DNA from: Tuctoria greenei
Taxonomy: Eukaryota > Streptophyta > Magnoliopsida > Poales > Poaceae
Length of the DNA: 64,000 nt
Reading direction: 5' to 3'
Assembly: GCA_036927565.1 (NCBI GenBank)
Contig: JAYESD010000001.1
Span: 266,239,560-266,303,559, forward strand
Position 1 is the first letter of the stretch, and every line of letters starts with the position of its first letter. The position numbers and the translations under genes are program-made. The notes under the pieces are model-generated. The model searched no databases. It was given only the letters and a program-made list of their open reading frames with translations, and was not told the origin of the DNA. Shown in pieces: positions 23,695 through 33,604 of the stretch.

Positions 23695-23837
23695 CTGGAG
23701 AAATGCAATAGGTAAGAATTAGAAAACGTCCCCAACTATATGCATCAAGGGATATGAAACTAAACAGCTAGCTACACTAGCCTAGGTGGACATGGCAATG
23801 CTAAGACATCCCAAAATCCTTTATAAGCACACAAGCA

Positions 23838-23841
<4 letters not shown>

Positions 23842-23918
<77 letters not shown>
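23842..23918. repeat. (TA)n microsatellite
   Basis: About 38 TA units lie in the 5' leader of the Tekay element, between PBS and gag. Nothing else was recognised in the leader (23695-24013). Confidence 0.95.
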
Positions 23919-23919
<1 letters not shown>

Positions 23920-24013
23920 CAAACAGCACACCAAACAAAAACACATCGGTTCCTGAGTGCTCCTATGTGCTCTAAAGTGTCCATTCTATCTAGGCTGCGT
24001 CCTACGGTCAACC

Positions 24014-24032
24014 TGTGGCTCTGATACAAATC
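24014..24032 (-). other. Primer binding site of the Tekay element
   Basis: Directly inside the 5' LTR the minus strand reads GATTTGTATCAGAGCCACAG, matching the initiator-Met tRNA type PBS (TGGTATCAGAGC) with small changes. This fixes the orientation of the element. Confidence 0.75.
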
Positions 24033-25120
24033 TGTGACGCCCGGTTCCGAAAAATGAACCAAGCTAACGCATATGTGTGCCCAGGATGTTCATCACACAT
24101 ACACGAGTGCATTCACAAAAGAGTATACAGAAAATTACCACAACACAAGATTAATTATCAAATTTTATTACACAAAATATATTATCCTCAAATACAACCT
24201 CTAATGAATATTTATTTATGACAAGTTCAACTAATGCAGCGGAAATAAACTAATTAAGCGACTAAGCATAAGGGATAGCGCAACTCCAATAACACCACAG
24301 GCAAAGCTGATGGTAGACACGGCCTAGAACTCCGCATTCTCACCGTTAAACTCCCAATCCTGACCTGCAACTGTTGGGGGGGAGATCGCAAGAGTGAGTA
24401 CATGTCGTACTCAGCAAGTGTGGAAAGTATAACATGTGGTTGATTCAAATGACAAATGTAATAAAGGCTAAATGCTGAAAAGTACATTAAAACATTTGAA
24501 AAGCAATATATTATATGTATGTAAAATAAACCCATCATAATCATAAGTAATATCATAATACCAGTATACAATTCACCATCCTCATCAATAATTCCAGATT
24601 TCACCATTTTCCAATACCCATATTCAATACCAGAAATTAATCCATAACCATAATACCAACCATAACCATCCCAAATACCGAGTTCCCTCTAATCATGGAA
24701 GTTGTCCAGGTGCTCATAATCGGGAGCATGGCTATCATTATAGTTTTATTAGACTCAGCAGAGTTTGTACCACTTTACCCACGTGTTTGTGATTTCATCA
24801 CCCTTCGATGACTAGAACCTCTATTATGCCATCTCACACTTCCGTCGGTGTGTGGCCAAGAGATCACAAAATAGCCTTTACAAAGGGATTACTAGCCTCT
24901 TTAGACCCCACTGAGGTTTCACCGGTGGCGATGTCTCCTACAGAGCACATCTTCAACCAAGGGCCCCCTCTTGAGCCATTCGGATCCCATGGTAGTCCCA
25001 CCAATCATCAACAAACCCAATCCGACTACCCCTTCCTCGAGCATCCTTAATGGTCCAAATAGGGCTGGCAAAGCCCTAATTAATCAGCTACGCCGCACCC
25101 ATACTTGGCCTCGTGGTGGC
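24033..25120 (-). repeat. Partial 5' LTR of the Tekay element
   Basis: It corresponds to the first 1.1 kb of 16336-19135 as written on the plus strand, with only scattered differences. It stops at CTCGTGGTGGC (25120), where the intact copy goes on to ACTGTAGTCC; the SIRE LTR begins at 25121. The continuation is not found anywhere to the right, so the distal part is deleted. Confidence 0.9.
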
Positions 25121-26548
25121 TGTAAGGATCGAATGCCCAAGAGGGGGGGTGAATTGGGCTTCTTTTCAAAAAACAAAGCTATAAAACTTAATTACTCAAA
25201 TCCCAATTCCCTACGCAAACAATCTATGCATTCAAGTAAATAGCAACTTTGCGGTATATAAAATGCATAAATGTAGGGTGAGAGGATGAGAATGCAAACT
25301 CTCGAGGAGACACAAGGATTTATCCCGTGGTTCGGCAAGATCGTCAAGATCTTCCTACATCCACGTTGTGGCACCCACCAAAGGGTATAGCCACACCCAA
25401 GTCACCGAGACTAGGGATCTTCACTATTATTCTCCGTTTGCCAACCTCGGCAAGGTGGAGCTCAAGCTTTGTACACCTTGAATCCTCCGGGCTTCCACAA
25501 TCGTCTTGGCAAGCTCCGGAAGTCTCTCTCAATTACAAACACCAAGGGACACTCCCTTACAGCTCTCACTACACTAGAGATTCCACTCACCAAGAATGGA
25601 GGCACACAAGCTCTCTCTCTAGCTAGTTCTAGCCTATCTCTTGGCGTGTAAGTGGTCTAAAGGATGTAGAAGTGATGGCTCAATGTCTTGAATGCTTGAG
25701 GATGTGTAGAGTATGTCTGGTGATCAAGACTTGTAGATTTGACAGGTTGAAGGGGTATAAATAGCCAACCTCCACGAAATAGCCATTGGAAAAGTAGGCT
25801 GGCATCACTGCTCTGCAAACACCGGATGATCCGATGTCTCCCCTTCAGTTATCATCGGTCAAGTTTACTTTAGTTGATGTCATTGTGTAAGATATGACCG
25901 TTGTTAGACCGATGTTGCACTTGTCTTCTCATCGGATGATCCGGTGGCACTTCCTCCAGAATTGGTTCAAACTTGATGCTTACTGGAGTGATTGACCGAT
26001 GTGTATATATGCTGTACATCGGTTGATCCGGTGCTACACTTGGTCCAAGGATATTGCATACTGTACTGATGGACCGATGTAACACTACCCTTAACATCGG
26101 ATGATCCGGTGAGTACTTTGTTCTGAGGTCTTCTTCTTCTGCTGAATCAACTCGACCGATGTGTTGTTCTCGGGAAACATCGGTTGATCTGGTGAGTTGA
26201 TTTTGTTTGCTTCGAGTTGATCTAAGTGATTCTTTTGGATTTTTCTCGATTGACCTCTTAGATACTTGTTGTAAATATTCTTCTGATGAATGTCAATCAT
26301 TGTGTGTTGTCAATTACGGTTGAATGACTTTGACATATGAGCTTTTACTTCTAATCTTCATAACATTGATTGATCTCATAAAATGATTGTTTAGGGGTCT
26401 CCAATGATCATTAGTTGATGTTCATATTCATATAGATTTCATTTGATTGAGTGATATGAGAGACCTTGCATCCACAAATTCATTAGTAAAATCCAATGGT
26501 TGTGATTAATCACCGAAACCGTACCTCATGGGGGCCTAGATGCTTTCA
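25121..26548 (-). repeat. SIRE-type copia LTR 'A' (3' LTR)
   Basis: On the minus strand it runs TGAAAGCATCTAGGCCCC to CGATCCTTACA, 1428 bases, preceded by the PPT AAAAAGGGGGAGAT at about 26549-26562. It carries repeated ATCGGWTGATCCGGTG words (about 25815-26190). It is related to, but clearly a different subfamily from, the LTR at 30119-31681. Confidence 0.8.
25815..26190. repeat. Dispersed ATCGGWTGATCCGGTG repeats in LTR A
   Basis: Four to five copies of CATCGGWTGATCCGGTG alternate with GACCGATGT words. The core CGGATGATCCG is close to palindromic. The array sits upstream, in LTR orientation, of the CTATTTATA sequence near 25757. Confidence 0.75.
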
Positions 26549-26854
26549 ATCTCCCCCTTTTTGGTGATTGATGACAACACAACAAGTGAAGCATAATAAT
26601 GAATTTGATAGTACGATACTCAAGAAGATATGCAATGAATACAAGATATGACATTTTAAACTTGAAGACTCAAAAGAGATTAATAACACGAAAGCTCAAT
26701 CCATCAATAACTCAAGAGAATAAGTGCACATGAATTCTCAATGAATAGAAAATGAGTAGCCAAAACCACAAAATTACAAAAGATATAGATAAAGACTCCC
26801 CGTGAGACTAAGACACTCCCCCTGAGGCTAGGCTATCCTCCCCCTGGCTCTACT
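26549..26854 (-). other. 3' untranslated internal region and PPT of the SIRE element
   Basis: Apart from the polypurine tract next to LTR A, this stretch has several CTCCCC-type words (minus strand GGGGAG) near 26805-26880, typical of the SIRE 3' region. No coding frame was seen. Confidence 0.6.
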
Positions 26855-27815
26855 CTAACTCTTCTCCCCCTTTGACATCAAGACACCAAAAAGGGATCCG
26901 AGTGCCGAAGAACCCTGAGTGCTCGGAGCGATGACGAACTGGTCACCGTCGGGGGTGCTGTCGTCGGAGCTGCTGCCTACTGCTACGAGTGAAGCTGGAG
27001 TGGAAGTGGAGGGAGCCGAAGGAGCCGCTGTCGGTGCCTGCTGTGTCGGAGCTGCTGGCTGCGGAGCACTGACAATGGATGCCGGCGTCTGCTGGAACAA
27101 CGTCGTAGCCGGCAGCGGAGAGTGGATCGGTGTGCCTGAAGCCAGCAGTGGAGACATGCTGATCGTCAGGATCGGCGTGGTCGGCACTGGAGCTACAGCT
27201 GGAGCAAGGAAAGGCGGGGGTGGAGCAACGCCTGGCAGCTGCGACGGCAGGGCAATCCCGGTCTGGGTGTAGAGGTTGGTGATCAACCCCAGGATGCCCA
27301 TCATCACCTGCTATGTCTGCTGCTGCTGGTCGAGGGAGCGCTGGTGCATCTGGTCGATCAGCCCAGTCAGCCTATCTGTGTCCTCTCACCTCTCACGGGT
27401 GATCTGGCACTACATCTCCTGCTGCTGCTGCTGGAGCTCCAGAAGACGTGCTGCCTGCTCAGCTCGGGCCTGCTCAGCTGCAAGCCAGTCCAGGTGCTGC
27501 TGCTCAACCATCTGTTGTAGAAGTGAAGTGAGCTCGGATGGCTAAGAGACCTGTGCCTCCAGCCTCCACGTCGTGCTGCCTGGGTGAGGGAGGAGGTGGG
27601 AAGTACTCCTCAACACTGTCGTCCGTGTCACTCTCGGACCATATATGCTGAAGATCCTCACCCTGAGCCTCTGCCTGAGCAAGCCTCTCATCTTCCTTCT
27701 CCAGGTCAGACCAATCCTCCTTGGATAGCCGAGCACGGACCTGACGCTCGACTGGACGACCAAGGCGGCGGTTTCCAGGAGCTGGAGCACGGTAGTGGCT
27801 GAACCGTGTCTTTTA
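26855..27815 (-). pseudogene. SIRE 3' ORF remnant (Gln-rich and Pro/Ala-rich)
   Basis: A frame beginning near 27815 reads TRFSHYRAPAPGNRRLGRPV and then an acidic and Gln-rich coiled region (EQARAEQAARLLELQQQQQE), followed by a Pro/Ala/Thr-rich tail that ends before 26855. It is broken by at least three stops, two of which are TAG in place of likely CAG. It is an accessory ORF found between pol and the 3' LTR in this retrotransposon group; its function is unknown. It now lies directly after gag because pol is missing. Confidence 0.55.
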
Positions 27816-30067
27816 GGTACCAAAGCGGAGTTGGGTCCTTTGATGTTAGTCACAAGACATTTGGGCACCCACACGCAAGGCTTTGGGCTCTTGCGGAGTG
27901 GCCCAACATATCTAGCATAAGTCTTGCCAAATTTGTTCCTCAATAAAACATAAGAAGCATCAAAGTCATGGAACAAAGGATGAGGTTCATTTTTAGGCAT
28001 ATAAGATGTTGAGACAATGTTCTTTCCTTTATCTTGGGTGGATGAACCTTCATTGACAAAAACAATCAAGTCTTTGTTATTCTTGGGGGCTTTGGCATTT
28101 TGCCCCCGCTCCCGAGAATAACCAAGACCATCCTTGACATGGGGAGGTCTCACATTGGTGTATGCACTACGTGCATAGGCCACCTTCTCCTTGTCAAAGA
28201 TGCCACCTTTCGGCGCTTGTTTGTTTTGTGCCAAGTTAAGTTCATCCTTAAGTTTTAGGATCAAGCTTGAGCACATGCAAGTGTGAACTTCCTCGGATGA
28301 AATCTTTTGAGAAGATGAGCTCTTTGAGGAAGAAGGTGCATTGATCTTAAGTGACTCAACCTTTGTCTCTAGAATCTTGTTAACCTTTGTCAAGTTAACA
28401 AGTTCATCCTTGAGCTCAACGGTCTTGTCTTTAAGATTTGAACATGCTTCCTTGCTCATGGCAAGGTCAAGCTCCAATGCATTGCTTCTTTCTCTCTCGC
28501 GCTCGAGGAGCTCCTCAAGCTCTTGACATCTCTCCAATTTTTGGATGAGCATGTCCTCTTGACGCTCAAGGAGATCCTCCTTCTCGGAGATTTCATCCAT
28601 AAGAAAGTTCATCATTCTCATGGCACTCTTACTTATGTCTTTAAGCATGGATTCAAGTTCACTACCACTATCAAGTTCATCACAAGAAGTTATAGAGGGA
28701 GTGGGTTTAGATTTGACCTTTCTCCTTCCCTCCTTTGCCATGAAGCATGTGGACTTGAAATCATCAAGGTTTGGGAAGAGCTTGCTTGCACTTGAGCTCT
28801 TTCCGATGGCAATGGTTGCCACCTTCTCTTCATCGTCGGAAGATGAGTCTTCATTTGAGTCCCATTCTCTTCCAAGGTGAGCATGCCTCGATGGCTTCTT
28901 CTTCTTGAAGAGCTTCTTATTTTGGGTCTTGCCCTCCTTCTTCTTGCTTTCATTGTATGGGAAATCCGCAATGAAGTGCCCATGTTCACCACACTTGTAG
29001 CAAGTCTTCTTCTTTAGCTTATCCTTGCTCTTGCCTTCTTGGTGATAGCCTCCCTTCTTCCTTCTCATCATCCTTCTAAACTTGTTGATGAAGAAAGCTT
29101 CTTCCTCATTGGAGTCCATGCTCTCATCATCACTTGCATCTTCATTGTAGCATGTGGAAGTTGCTTTGAGGGCTATGTCTTTCTTCTTTGATGAGTCAAG
29201 CTTTTGGAGATCGTTGTAGAACATAGCTTCCTTCTCCATCATCTCATTGTTGATTATCCTCCCAAGCACTTCTTCCGGAGTCATCTTGGTGTAGTCGGGG
29301 TTTTCACGGATCAAGGAGCAAAGAGCGATGTTTCGAGGCATGAATGCCCAAAGCATCGTCTTCACCACTTCATGGTCCGTCCATCGAGTGCTTCCATAGA
29401 CACAAATCTTGTTCACGAGCACCTTGAGGCGGTTGTACATGTCTTGGGGCGACTCACCATCCATGATGGTAAATCTCCCAAGCTCTCCTTCGATCATCTC
29501 AATCTTCGCCTCCCGGATGACTCGGTTGCCCTCGTGCGCCGTCTTGAATGTATTCCAAATATCTTTGGCCACTTCCAAACCTTCGACTTGGTTGAATTCA
29601 TCCCGAGTCAAAGATGAGGTTATGACTCCCACGGCTTGAGCATTGCGATGAAGTAGGATAGCTTGTTGTGGAGTGACGTCTTCCTCATTCCTTGGCATAT
29701 GAACTCCAGTTTGCACAATCTGCCACAAACTAGGATTCAAAGAGATTAAATGCATCTTCATATTGTGTTTCCACATTGAATAGTCATTTCCAACGAATTG
29801 AGGAGGTTTTCCAAGTGGAATAGACAAATAGTGATTGTTAGCATGAAGACGATCATAATCAAAGTGAGTTTGAGTATAGTCATCGTTACTCTTCTCCTTC
29901 TCTTTGTTGATCTTGGGTTGTTTCCCTAGCTTCTCCCGAAGCTTCGCCTTGAGTTGGCGAGTCTCTTCATCGTCCTTCAAATCATAAAGAAGAACGTCGT
30001 AGTTCTTGTCATTTGAGCCTTCACCCTCGACATATGAGGTATCATCCTTGTTCCTTTCTTCCGCCAT
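27542..30067 (-). CDS. SIRE-type copia gag, intact frame with foreign C-terminus
   Basis: This 841-residue frame begins MAEERNKDDTSYVEGE, 36 bases after the PBS. It has the copia gag core (WKHNMKMHLISLNPSLW, AKDIWNTFKTAHEGN, about 100-290) and a zinc knuckle CYKCGEHGHFIADF near 357-370, where the last Cys ligand is Phe. A long coiled coil (about 480-600, ELEELLERERERSNALELDL) follows; extended coiled gag is typical of SIRE/Maximus. From about 27815 the frame reads into the 3' ORF in the wrong register, adding some 90 unrelated residues. Protease, integrase, RT and RNase H are absent. The element could at most move with help from another copy. Confidence 0.8.
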   Translation of the reverse strand: MAEERNKDDTSYVEGEGSNDKNYDVLLYDLKDDEETRQLKAKLREKLGKQPKINKEKEKSNDDYTQTHFDYDRLHANNHYLSIPLGKPPQFVGNDYSMWKHNMKMHLISLNPSLWQIVQTGVHMPRNEEDVTPQQAILLHRNAQAVGVITSSLTRDEFNQVEGLEVAKDIWNTFKTAHEGNRVIREAKIEMIEGELGRFTIMDGESPQDMYNRLKVLVNKICVYGSTRWTDHEVVKTMLWAFMPRNIALCSLIRENPDYTKMTPEEVLGRIINNEMMEKEAMFYNDLQKLDSSKKKDIALKATSTCYNEDASDDESMDSNEEEAFFINKFRRMMRRKKGGYHQEGKSKDKLKKKTCYKCGEHGHFIADFPYNESKKKEGKTQNKKLFKKKKPSRHAHLGREWDSNEDSSSDDEEKVATIAIGKSSSASKLFPNLDDFKSTCFMAKEGRRKVKSKPTPSITSCDELDSGSELESMLKDISKSAMRMMNFLMDEISEKEDLLERQEDMLIQKLERCQELEELLERERERSNALELDLAMSKEACSNLKDKTVELKDELVNLTKVNKILETKVESLKINAPSSSKSSSSQKISSEEVHTCMCSSLILKLKDELNLAQNKQAPKGGIFDKEKVAYARSAYTNVRPPHVKDGLGYSRERGQNAKAPKNNKDLIVFVNEGSSTQDKGKNIVSTSYMPKNEPHPLFHDFDASYVLLRNKFGKTYARYVGPLRKSPKPCVWVPKCLVTNIKGPNSALVPKRHGSATTVLQLLETAALVVQSSVRSVLGYPRRIGLTWRRKMRGLLRQRLRVRIFSIYGPRVTRTTVLRSTSHLLPHPGSTTWRLEAQVS

Positions 30068-30102
30068 CGATTCTCTGAGATGTTAGTCTCTTCCGGAGAA
30101 AC

Positions 30103-30118
30103 CTGCTCTGATACCAAT
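30103..30118 (-). other. Primer binding site of the SIRE element
   Basis: ATTGGTATCAGAGCAG on the minus strand directly follows LTR B and matches the initiator-Met tRNA PBS. It identifies 30119-31681 as the 5' LTR of the gag-bearing element. Confidence 0.85.
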
Positions 30119-30884
30119 TGAAAGCGGTCTAGAGGGGGGGTGAATAGGCGATAATCGATAATTTAAACTTAATTCAGAGTTATGAAAACAGAGAAGTCGG
30201 ACTTGTCTGACTTCTAGTCGGACTTATCTGACCTAAGTCGAACAAGTCTGACCTGGGTCAGATAAGTCCGAGATTACCTGCACGATCAGACCAAAAATCC
30301 AATTTTTAAGCGATCTAGTGAGAGATATCGATCCCTAGTAGTTCTACACGAAGTATGGAGTAGAAAGAAAGCTGAGGGAGAGATAGCACGCGGAAAAACA
30401 CTAGAATCAAAACTTGCGAGAACGGAAGAACAACAAGAGACAAACGATTTTATCCCGAGGTTCGGAACCACAAAGGATACTACGTCCCCGTTGAGGAGTC
30501 CACAAGGGACCAGGCCTTCTCTAGCCTTTCCATCACGAGTTGCCACAAGGGCCAACTCCCAAATCTTCCACTATCACAAAGATTGTTACAAACTCCCCGA
30601 TTACAAGAGATCACAAAGAAATCGCGGGGCGATGCCTAACCGTCTAGGAGAGAACTCCAAGAGCAATAAACACGCAATCACGAAGAAACTTAGCGAATCA
30701 CACGTTGCTCAACCCCTCAACAAACCGTTTCTCCCGATTCTCACAAAGCACTCTTCACTCTCCCAAAAAAACTCGAATTTGGGCTCTAGAGGTGAAGAAC
30801 AAGTGGAGAGAGGTTCTTGAGTTCAAATGGGCGTTCAGAACTGTTCAGGGGTGTTAGGCATGGTTGGTGGGTCGAAGCCACCCA

Positions 30885-30894
30885 CTATTTATAC
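30885..30894 (-). promoter_or_regulatory. TATA box of SIRE LTR B
   Basis: GTATAAATAG on the minus strand is placed about 790 bases from the LTR start. The main palindromic array ends only about 40 bases upstream of it. Confidence 0.55.
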
Positions 30895-30929
30895 TCCAAA
30901 AGGTCATTAGAGCCGTTTGACACAGCCCA

Positions 30930-31386
30930 CGTCGGACATGTCTGACACAAAGTCGGACTTGTCTGAATTGCTGATGTCATAAAGCATACGACTACCCGTT
31001 GGAATTTAAATAGTGCACCAAAAGCCACCTCGGACATGTCTGACACAAAGTCGGACATGTCTGACCTCAAAGGTTAGGCCTTTCACTTCAGACTTGTCTG
31101 ACCAAAACCACTTCAGACATGTCTGACATACAATCTCGGACATGTCTGAAGTTCTGCAGAGAGAACTCGGACAAGTCTGACTCTCTAGGACTTAGAAAAT
31201 TTTTCTTAGTCCCTAGGAACAGATCCATCTCGGACATGTCCGACCCCCAGGTTCGGACAAGTCCGAAACTTCACTGGAACCCTTCCAGTACTAATTCGGA
31301 CATGTCTGACTCACAGTTTCGGACATGTCTGACTTCCCGCAGAGAGTATTCGGACATGTCTGATACCACAAGTCAGACAAGTCCGC
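30930..31386. repeat. Array of CGGACWWGTCYG palindromes in SIRE LTR B
   Basis: About fourteen sites, mostly CGGACATGTCTGA with some CGGACAAGTC(C/T)G and the perfect palindrome CGGACATGTCCG, spaced 20-70 bases. Four more lie at 30194-30270 near the LTR end. The core GGAC-WW-GTCC is the same as in the unrelated Tekay LTR. Confidence 0.85.
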
Positions 31387-31681
31387 CCAAGCCACAAAGG
31401 CCCTACTAAAATCTTCTACTAAGGGGTTGAGAACCCGAATGACTCACTAAGTGTCTACGCGTCGTGTCCCTCTTAATAGTACGCTTTTTCCTACGACTCA
31501 AGGAGAAAATAGAAAACCCTATTTCTATTCTTCTTCGCCACAACTTTTCTCCTTTTGCCGTCTTTCTTCAAAGCTCCATTCCGTACTTCGGATCTGCGCT
31601 CATGCTCAATCAAGTTCATTAGCACTTTAATGGTTCATCATCAATCCACCAAAACCCACAAGGGACCTAGATGCACTTACA

Positions 31682-32095
31682 ATCTCCCCCTTTTTGGTGA
31701 TTGATGACAACCAACTAAAGTCTTCGACAAAAATAAGATTTGATAGAAGTTTTGAGTCTCAAGTGTATATGAGCTTTTGGAATAACAATAAAAACAACTC
31801 ATATACACTCAATCGTCGTGGGGTGCCTATATGCTCGTGTGTGTGCAATAACGTGATACAAATGAAGAAATGCACACGAGATCAATGAAGCATCATAATG
31901 ATCATCATAAGGCATCAATAAACATCATTAAGCATTAACAGTCATAAACGAGTAACAAATAAGTACAAGACACACCACGATAGAAAATATGACTAGATAC
32001 ATGTCCATGTCCAAGAATAAGCACTAGAGTGTAATACTTCTCCTCCTTTGGCATCAAGGCACCAAAAAGGAGAAAAGTGGACACTAAGACCTAGT
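31682..32095 (-). other. 3' untranslated internal region and PPT of a second SIRE copy
   Basis: Next to LTR B is the PPT; further out a second purine-rich word (minus strand CTTTTTGGTGCCTTGATGCC at about 32067-32048) resembles the 3' region at 26860-26895. It belongs to a SIRE copy whose gag and pol are not in the window. Confidence 0.6.
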
Positions 32096-32881
32096 CTACT
32101 CGTTGTCGTCCTCGTCGTCGTCGCTGTCATCGTCGTCGTCGCTCTCCTGCTCATAGTTGCTCTCCTCGCTGGAGTCGTCGTGAGCTGCAGGAGGTGCTGA
32201 GGAAAAGGCGCTGGTGCCGGTGAAGAACACCATCTCCGCCTCGGTGAGCTCCGGAAACTCCGGTGGCTCCTCATCCGAGCTGACGTCGTACTTCACCCCA
32301 TTGGTCATCCAGGTGAAGCCGAGCTTGTCAACCCAATAGAACACAGTTGCATAAAATTGGAGGATGACTTCCTTGTTCCATGGGTATTGGAGACCCATGA
32401 TCTCGCTGACTCCGTGGTGCTCGCAAGCTTCGAGCACCCCCTTGAAGAGAAGGTAGCAGTCCTTCTTCTTCAATGCAGCCTTCCAATCAACCCATTGCAT
32501 CTCCGTGGCTGGGTTCTTCTTGGTCGTGAGGACTGACCGGTAGTAATCCATGTGGAAGAAGCACCAGAAACGGGGATCCTTGATCTCCCTTGGCTTGTCA
32601 TAACACCGCACATCTCTCATGTGCATGGTGTCGTGGATGTTCCTCCGGTAGTTTACCCTATCGGCCGTGCGTCGAGTGTCACCAACTGGAGAGTGCACGA
32701 CCAACGGTCCGATCTCCTTCTGCCCTTGGGAGCTCGAGCTGCCCCCCTGACCACTGACATTTGCAAGCTGACCACTAGCGGGTCGCTTGACAATCACTTT
32801 CTTTGGTCGCTTCGATGGTTGAGCCGAAACGTCGGGATCTGCGGGCTCCCGCCGTGTTCTCAAGACAATGCGGCGGGACAT
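32096..32881 (-). CDS. SIRE 3' ORF, hypothetical protein with acidic tail
   Basis: The 261-residue frame starts MSRRIVLRTRREP, has a basic Ser-rich linker, a folded-looking middle (RNIHDTMHMRDVRCYDKPRE, WCFFHMDYYRSVL, MQWVDWKAALKKKDCYLLF, WNKEVILQFYATVFYWVD) and a C-terminal tail of almost only Asp, Glu and Ser. Proteins of this kind are frequent in grass genomes in front of SIRE-type 3' LTRs. No enzymatic motif is seen and the role is unknown. The frame is intact, but the element ends within a few bases of its start, where Tat sequence on the other strand begins. Confidence 0.6.
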   Translation of the reverse strand: MSRRIVLRTRREPADPDVSAQPSKRPKKVIVKRPASGQLANVSGQGGSSSSQGQKEIGPLVVHSPVGDTRRTADRVNYRRNIHDTMHMRDVRCYDKPREIKDPRFWCFFHMDYYRSVLTTKKNPATEMQWVDWKAALKKKDCYLLFKGVLEACEHHGVSEIMGLQYPWNKEVILQFYATVFYWVDKLGFTWMTNGVKYDVSSDEEPPEFPELTEAEMVFFTGTSAFSSAPPAAHDDSSEESNYEQESDDDDDSDDDEDDNE

Positions 32882-32884
32882 GGC

Positions 32885-33604
32885 CTCAGTAGCTCCAACC
32901 GCCAGGGCGGAGCCTCATCGGAAGTGGATGGACACTGCCATCACTTTCGATGCTTCGGACTACCGTCGGAACATGATCGGAGCTGGCCAACTTCCATTGA
33001 TGGTATCTCCGACCATCAACAACATCCAGCTCCACCATGTAATGGTGGATGGAGGTTCGGGGCTGAACCTCATAAGCTTTGAAGCCTTCGTCATGCTTCA
33101 GCTCCGACCTTCAGATCTTCGCCCCTCCCGTCCTTTCTCCAGAGTAGGTCCGGGGGCCATAACTCCACTAGGTGCCATTACTCTCCCGGTGACCTTCGGG
33201 ACTCGGGAGAATTACAGGACCGAGAAGTTGATCTTTGATGTGGCGCAGATCAACTTACCATTCAATGCTATCTTGGGCAGGCCAGGCTTGTACAAGTTCA
33301 TGGCTGCTGCTCATTATGGATACTTGGTGTTGAAGATGCCAACACCAGCGGGTGTTCTTCGGATCCGCGGGGATCGCACCACCGGAGTTACTGCTCTGGA
33401 AGAACACCATGCGCTTGCTACAGCGCAGGAGCAAGAATCCAGAAAGGAGCAAGCTCCAAAACCCCCGAGCATTCGTCATCGAGGCTCAACCACTGCACCT
33501 CGTGTGCAACCAAGCGGTGACACCGACATTGCCGTCAAGGTCGTCCAAATTGGTTCCGATGCCGCTCAGACCACCCGTATATCGGGAGGTCTAAATGACA
33601 AATA
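32885..33604 (+). pseudogene. Tat protease region
   Basis: The frame contains KWMDTAITFDASDYRR and an aspartic protease signature in the Tat form, MVDGGSGLNLIS, then ILGRPGLYKFMA as the second conserved protease segment. It ends with TAG at 33602, just before RT. The protease would cleave the polyprotein. Its N-terminal gag part is lost with the 5' truncation. Confidence 0.8.

Larger units (their letters stand above)
16336..25120 (-). mobile_element. Tekay-type (chromovirus) Ty3/gypsy retrotransposon, 5' LTR truncated
   Basis: Read on the minus strand, the order is partial 5' LTR (25120-24033), PBS, gag, protease, RT, RNase H, integrase with chromodomain, PPT and a full 3' LTR (19135-16336). 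The two LTR parts are nearly identical where they overlap, so insertion was fairly recent. The 5' LTR lacks its first 1.7 kb, cut at 25120 by a SIRE LTR. Coding defects (two frameshifts in gag, one in the protease-RT junction, stops at about 22993 and 20907) make it non-autonomous. Confidence 0.9.
30119..31681 (-). repeat. SIRE-type copia LTR 'B', flanked by both PPT and PBS
   Basis: On the minus strand it runs TGTAAGTGCATCTAGGTCCC to GACCGCTTTCA, 1563 bases. A PPT (AAAAAGGGGGAGAT) precedes it at 31682-31696 and a PBS follows it at 30118-30103. It therefore serves as 3' LTR of the sequence to its right and 5' LTR of the gag element to its left, the arrangement of a central LTR in a tandem array. 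It contains about 18 CGGACWWGTCYG sites. Confidence 0.8.

Noticed and set aside
24015..25050. Small open frames repeated in every Tekay LTR copy (for example near 24015, 52720, 59707 and 24808, 53611, 60598)
   Set aside because: They recur only because the LTR recurs, differ in length between copies and show no protein-like conservation.
18685..31386. Short palindromic repeats with variable spacers, similar at first sight to a CRISPR array
   Set aside because: Repeats are only 12 bases, spacing is irregular, they sit in LTRs of plant retrotransposons, and no cas gene is present.
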